This document shows positions 62,001 through 64,000 of a stretch of DNA of 64,000 bases, one piece after another (positions within the stretch are counted from its first letter, which is position 1; every line of letters starts with the position of its first letter). Source of the DNA: an uncultured Bacteroides sp. (GTDB lineage Bacteria > Bacteroidota > Bacteroidia > Cytophagales > Cyclobacteriaceae); NCBI GenBank assembly GCA_902168185.1, contig CABHOV010000073.1, positions 186,001 to 250,000 of the forward strand, written 5' to 3'. The position numbers and the translations under genes are program-made. The notes below the pieces were generated by a model that worked only from the letters and a program-made list of their open reading frames with translations, did not search any database and was not told the origin of the DNA.

Positions 62001-62180
62001 ACACCGTTTACGAAAATTTCATTTTCCCTTGTAGGCAGAAACCTGGCAATCTTATACAAGAAAGTACCGCATGTAGATCCTGAGGCAGCCGTAACCGGCT
62101 CCGGAAACATCCAGGGATATGAAGGTGGCGCTATACCAAGTCTCCGGTCATACGGTTTCAGTGTCGCGTTAGGACTTTAA
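59028..62180 (+). CDS. SusC/RagA-family TonB-dependent transporter (no STN domain)
   Basis: 1050 residues: signal peptide (MKRLILLCMASLMLQGSIAWAQ), a carboxypeptidase-like domain (TVTGTITSVEDGSPIPGVNILQEGT, about 24-110), the KQLTEVVVTALGIERETKALGYSVQEVKG TonB region, plug (GVQVQGNQGALGGSSRILIRGSRS) and barrel. Unlike the transporter at 40970 it lacks an STN domain and there is no ECF sigma/FecR pair beside it. Its control is therefore more likely to come from the receiver-type regulator upstream. It makes an operon with the SusD gene 27 nt downstream and a further lipoprotein. Confidence 0.95.
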   Translation: MKRLILLCMASLMLQGSIAWAQGRTVTGTITSVEDGSPIPGVNILQEGTTNGTVSDVNGVYSITLSPGSETLVFSFIGYQTVTESIGDRSEVNVKLPIDAKQLTEVVVTALGIERETKALGYSVQEVKGESLTRVKETNVVNSLQGKVAGVQVQGNQGALGGSSRILIRGSRSIANENQPLFVVDGVPLDNSNFNSTDVQRGAGGYDYGNAAQDINPEDIESLTVLKGPSAAALYGNRAANGVIIITTKKGTTRKGVGIDVSSDIQLQDILVLPDYQNSYGGGAGPFQQNAQGEDIVAFGVDESWGPALDGRPVRQYYSYYPEFPEFYNKTTPWEAHPDNVKDFYQLGIQNSNSIALTGGNEKGTFRLAYTNLNARGIMPNSELDRNTINFNGSLNLTSKLSASVGVNYINSEATGRPEQGYSDVIVQFNSFGQRQVDMDILDRYWITPTGEQVSWNRRNETIARPLYSDNPYWIRRKNYQNDGRERFYGNVGVTYKFTDWLSLTGRVLNDYYVDRREERTANGSVSQSFYSTAVREVRETNADLILTFNRDITEDISLTAFVGGNTRVNQYNLDAGQTVGGLSVPDFFNLQNSMQRPTITDNTSKRRINSVFGSVSVGINDLVYIDGTLRNDWSSTLPSGNNSFLYPSISTSFVFSSLPLFESSEAISLGKIRASYAEAGNDTDPYRTGLTYEPQSNFGANPSFRVPVTRNNLNLQPEKTKSYELGFDLRFFDNRLNADVTYYNTTSTDQIFQVPVSGASGYTSQIVNAGKVTNKGIEVALSGAPVVSDDFRWDISVNWSRNRNKLVELTPGIENYRIATGPFAATIDARVGQPLGVITGVDYVYDDNGNKVVDENGVYEFSSSLVPLGTVLADWTGGLNNSFTYKGINLSALISAQWGGSLYSLTSTFGKYSGMMEETVEGNIRQQYMIVNGVKEDDEGNYVPNDIEISPVDFFASMFGHGKAFVYDASFIKLREVSLGYTLPTSVTGKTPFTKISFSLVGRNLAILYKKVPHVDPEAAVTGSGNIQGYEGGAIPSLRSYGFSVALGL

Positions 62181-62207
62181 TAAGTTGTATACCTTAATGA
62201 TTCACAA

Positions 62208-63662
62208 ATGAAATATATACATAAAAATATACTCGCTATAGGTGTGGCGTTTTCGATGGTCATCGCCTGTACAAATGATTTTGAAGAAACCAATGTTAAT
62301 CCCAATCAGCCTGGTGAAGTTCCGACTGCTTATCTTTTTACCTATGCAGTGGAAACAATCCTGGATCAACTATACGGAGGATTTGACAATTCGCGCGTAG
62401 GCATGACGTTGGCGCAGTATTGGTCACAAAACCAATATACTGAAGAAAGCCGCTATCAGTACAGGCCCGCTACCAACAATACAACATGGAACACATTCTA
62501 TACCGGGTTGTATAATCTTCAGGAAATTATACGGATCAACGAAGCAAGCGAGCTGGAGCGTAGCGACAATGAGATCGCTGTGGCGCGTATTATGAAAGTA
62601 TGGGCCTTCCAGTTTTTAACGGATGTATATGGAGATATACCCTACGAACAAGCGTTGCTTGCAGCCGATCAGAATGTGTCTCCGGCATATTCAAAGCAGG
62701 AAGAAATTTACCCTGATTTACTTCAGGAGCTACGGGAAGCGCGTGATCAGATTAATGAATCGGAAGCTGGCTTCGGCGATGCCGATATCATCTATAGTGG
62801 TGATATGTCCAAATGGAAAAAGTTTGCAAACTCCCTTATACTTCGTGTAGCCATCCGCATGGTTGACCGCTTGGAAACAGAATCTTTGCAGGCTATAGAG
62901 GAAGCCTATGCAGGCGCATTCAAAAGTAATGAAGATAATGCATTGATCAATTACCTCGAGGCACAGCCTAGTACAAACCCGCTATATGTAGATGTTGTTG
63001 TCGGTAATCGCATCGATTTTTCAAGCAGTGATGTATTGGTAAATGAACTGCTGGAAAGAGATGACCCGCGTGTTGCGGCATATTTCGAGCCGTCTGTTAC
63101 CAGTGAGAATTTTGTAGGCAGACCTTTTGGACAAAACGCAGCGGCTGCCAATGCACTTAATCCCAATGACGTTTCTCAATTGAGTAGCGAGGTGCTTGAA
63201 CCTGATTTTCCGGGTATGCTGATGGATTATGCGGAAGTAAATTTCATACTGGCCGAAGCGGCACAACGCGGTGCAAATGTTGGTATGGCAGCTTCAGAAT
63301 TTTATGAAGAAGGAATCCGCGCATCGATGGAGTACTGGAATGTAGGGACACCGACATCAATCGAAGAGTATATTTCAAATAATCCGTATGATCCTGCTAA
63401 CTGGAGACAATCAATCGGTATTCAAAAATGGATTGCCTTGTACATGCAGGGATTTCAGGGATGGATTGAATGGAGGAGACTTGATTTTACAGGCGTTTTA
63501 AAAATGCCGGTAAGCGGTCCGCTTATCGATATAAACCAGGTGCCGGTAAGAAGAACCTATCCTGCCGACGAACAAACTCTCAATAAGATAAATTATACCA
63601 ACGCTGTACAAAATATGGGTGCAGATACCTTTACAACAAAAGTATGGTGGGATGTTAATTGA
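62208..63662 (+). CDS. SusD/RagB-family (SusD-like_2) nutrient-binding lipoprotein
   Basis: 484 residues. Lipobox near residue 20 (SMVIAC), then NDFEETNVNPNQPGEVPTAYLFTYAVETI, the start typical of the SusD-like_2 branch, with the core GDMSKWKKFANSLILRVAIRMVDRL and the MLMDYAEVNFILAEAAQRG segment. WWDVN ends it, like WWDKE in the SusD protein at 44389. The two SusD proteins are thus from the same sub-family. It probably binds ligand for the SusC barrel. The ligand is unknown. Confidence 0.94.
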   Translation: MKYIHKNILAIGVAFSMVIACTNDFEETNVNPNQPGEVPTAYLFTYAVETILDQLYGGFDNSRVGMTLAQYWSQNQYTEESRYQYRPATNNTTWNTFYTGLYNLQEIIRINEASELERSDNEIAVARIMKVWAFQFLTDVYGDIPYEQALLAADQNVSPAYSKQEEIYPDLLQELREARDQINESEAGFGDADIIYSGDMSKWKKFANSLILRVAIRMVDRLETESLQAIEEAYAGAFKSNEDNALINYLEAQPSTNPLYVDVVVGNRIDFSSSDVLVNELLERDDPRVAAYFEPSVTSENFVGRPFGQNAAAANALNPNDVSQLSSEVLEPDFPGMLMDYAEVNFILAEAAQRGANVGMAASEFYEEGIRASMEYWNVGTPTSIEEYISNNPYDPANWRQSIGIQKWIALYMQGFQGWIEWRRLDFTGVLKMPVSGPLIDINQVPVRRTYPADEQTLNKINYTNAVQNMGADTFTTKVWWDVN

Positions 63663-63681
63663 TGCTTTAAAATGTATGACT

Positions 63682-64000
63682 ATGAAAAAGGACAGTAGAC
63701 TATATTATTACCTGATTATACTATTTATGACCGGCAGCATGCTTGTGGCTTGTGATACTGAAGGCGAGGAGAGTATGTCTTGGCGACCTGGTAACAGCTT
63801 ACACATTGTTGGTCCTGATGAAATTGAAGCAGGCTCTGAGGAGTCTTATTATGTAGATGGCTTTACGATAAAGGAAACCTATACATGGCAATTGGATGGC
63901 GCCCCTATAACGCCTACGCGAAACGGAGAGTTTGTAGCGCTTGAATTTGAAGATGAAGGCGAACATACCCTCACGGTTACCAACGGTAAATATACCGGTA
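63682..64000 (+). CDS. Surface lipoprotein with a PKD-like fold, 3' end outside the window
   Basis: 106 residues are visible, from the ATG at 63682 to the window edge with no stop. A lipobox (MLVAC) follows a signal helix (LYYYLIILFMTGSM). The next part is beta-rich: SLHIVGPDEIEAGSEESYYVDGF, YTWQLDGAPITP, and EGEHTLTVTNGKYTG, the pattern of a PKD/Ig-like repeat (E/G-E-H-T-L-T-V). It is 19 nt after the SusD stop, so it belongs to the operon and may be a surface ligand-binding protein in a SusE/F-like place. Confidence 0.75.
   Translation, partial: MKKDSRLYYYLIILFMTGSMLVACDTEGEESMSWRPGNSLHIVGPDEIEAGSEESYYVDGFTIKETYTWQLDGAPITPTRNGEFVALEFEDEGEHTLTVTNGKYTG

Noticed and set aside
1-64000. tRNA, rRNA, CRISPR, insertion sequences, phage genes
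   Set aside because: I looked through the gaps for cloverleaf arms, repeated spacers, terminal inverted repeats and transposase motifs and found none.

Overview
The window looks like a chromosomal segment of a Bacteroidota bacterium, most likely order Cytophagales. The evidence is two SusC/SusD outer-membrane pairs, an ECF sigma/FecR pair, bacillithiol synthesis (BshA), a BlaI/BlaR1-type pair, starts without Shine-Dalgarno sequences but with A-rich leaders, and promoters of the Bacteroidota type (TTTG, about 19 nt, TAnnTTTG), best seen before sucD. I see no rRNA, tRNA, CRISPR array, transposase or phage gene. The first and last genes run off the window.

Layout. 1-6.4 kb: a partial metal/cobalamin-type binding lipoprotein, a DUF5522 protein, meaB, then a CHASE2 membrane protein followed by two tandem FecR-like secreted paralogues, then sucD. 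6.4-12 kb: a minus-strand block with a PIN-PhoH ATPase, an AlbA_2 protein and a MoxR-like ATPase with its VWA partner. 12-20.7 kb: a tiny lipoprotein, a fatty-acid hydroxylase, bshA, a GH3-serine hydrolase fusion with a degraded GH3 motif, mutL and two rhomboid proteases. 20.7-27.5 kb: a TPR membrane protein overlapping a TPR-AAA ATPase, a large secreted protein with an OmpA-like segment, rlmN, a ParE-type toxin-antitoxin pair and a lipocalin-like protein. 27.5-29.8 kb: DUF1611 (DgcN-like) plus enolase-superfamily racemase (DgcA-like). 29.8-36.9 kb: blaR1/blaI with two matching operators, an OprP-like porin, an EamA transporter, an LptF/LptG permease and tgt.

36.9-46 kb: a LacI-family regulator with a 20-bp palindrome upstream, an 0.8-kb intergenic region that ends in a terminator, then ECF sigma, FecR, SusC with an STN domain, and SusD. 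This is a full surface-signalling cascade with no carbohydrate-active enzyme beside it. 46-52 kb: glycosyltransferase, sigma factor, rsmG, an unknown protein, an outer-membrane barrel and a vanadium-haloperoxidase-like PAP2 lipoprotein. 52-57.7 kb: a membrane protein, plsC, a Tat-exported Gfo/Idh/MocA protein, a SUMF1-type protein, a TraB-like lipoprotein and a methyltransferase. 58-64 kb: a NarL-type regulator that lacks the phospho-acceptor Asp, then a second SusC/SusD pair and the start of a PKD-like lipoprotein.

Most genes are ordinary. The less usual parts are the CHASE2/FecR-like set, the TPR-AAA/TPR-membrane pair, the GH3 pseudo-enzyme fusion, the BlaR1 homologue with a coiled coil in place of a beta-lactam sensor, the LacI-side intergenic transcript candidate, and several operator-like palindromes that sit where regulation would be expected. 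I found no system that I can call new with confidence.
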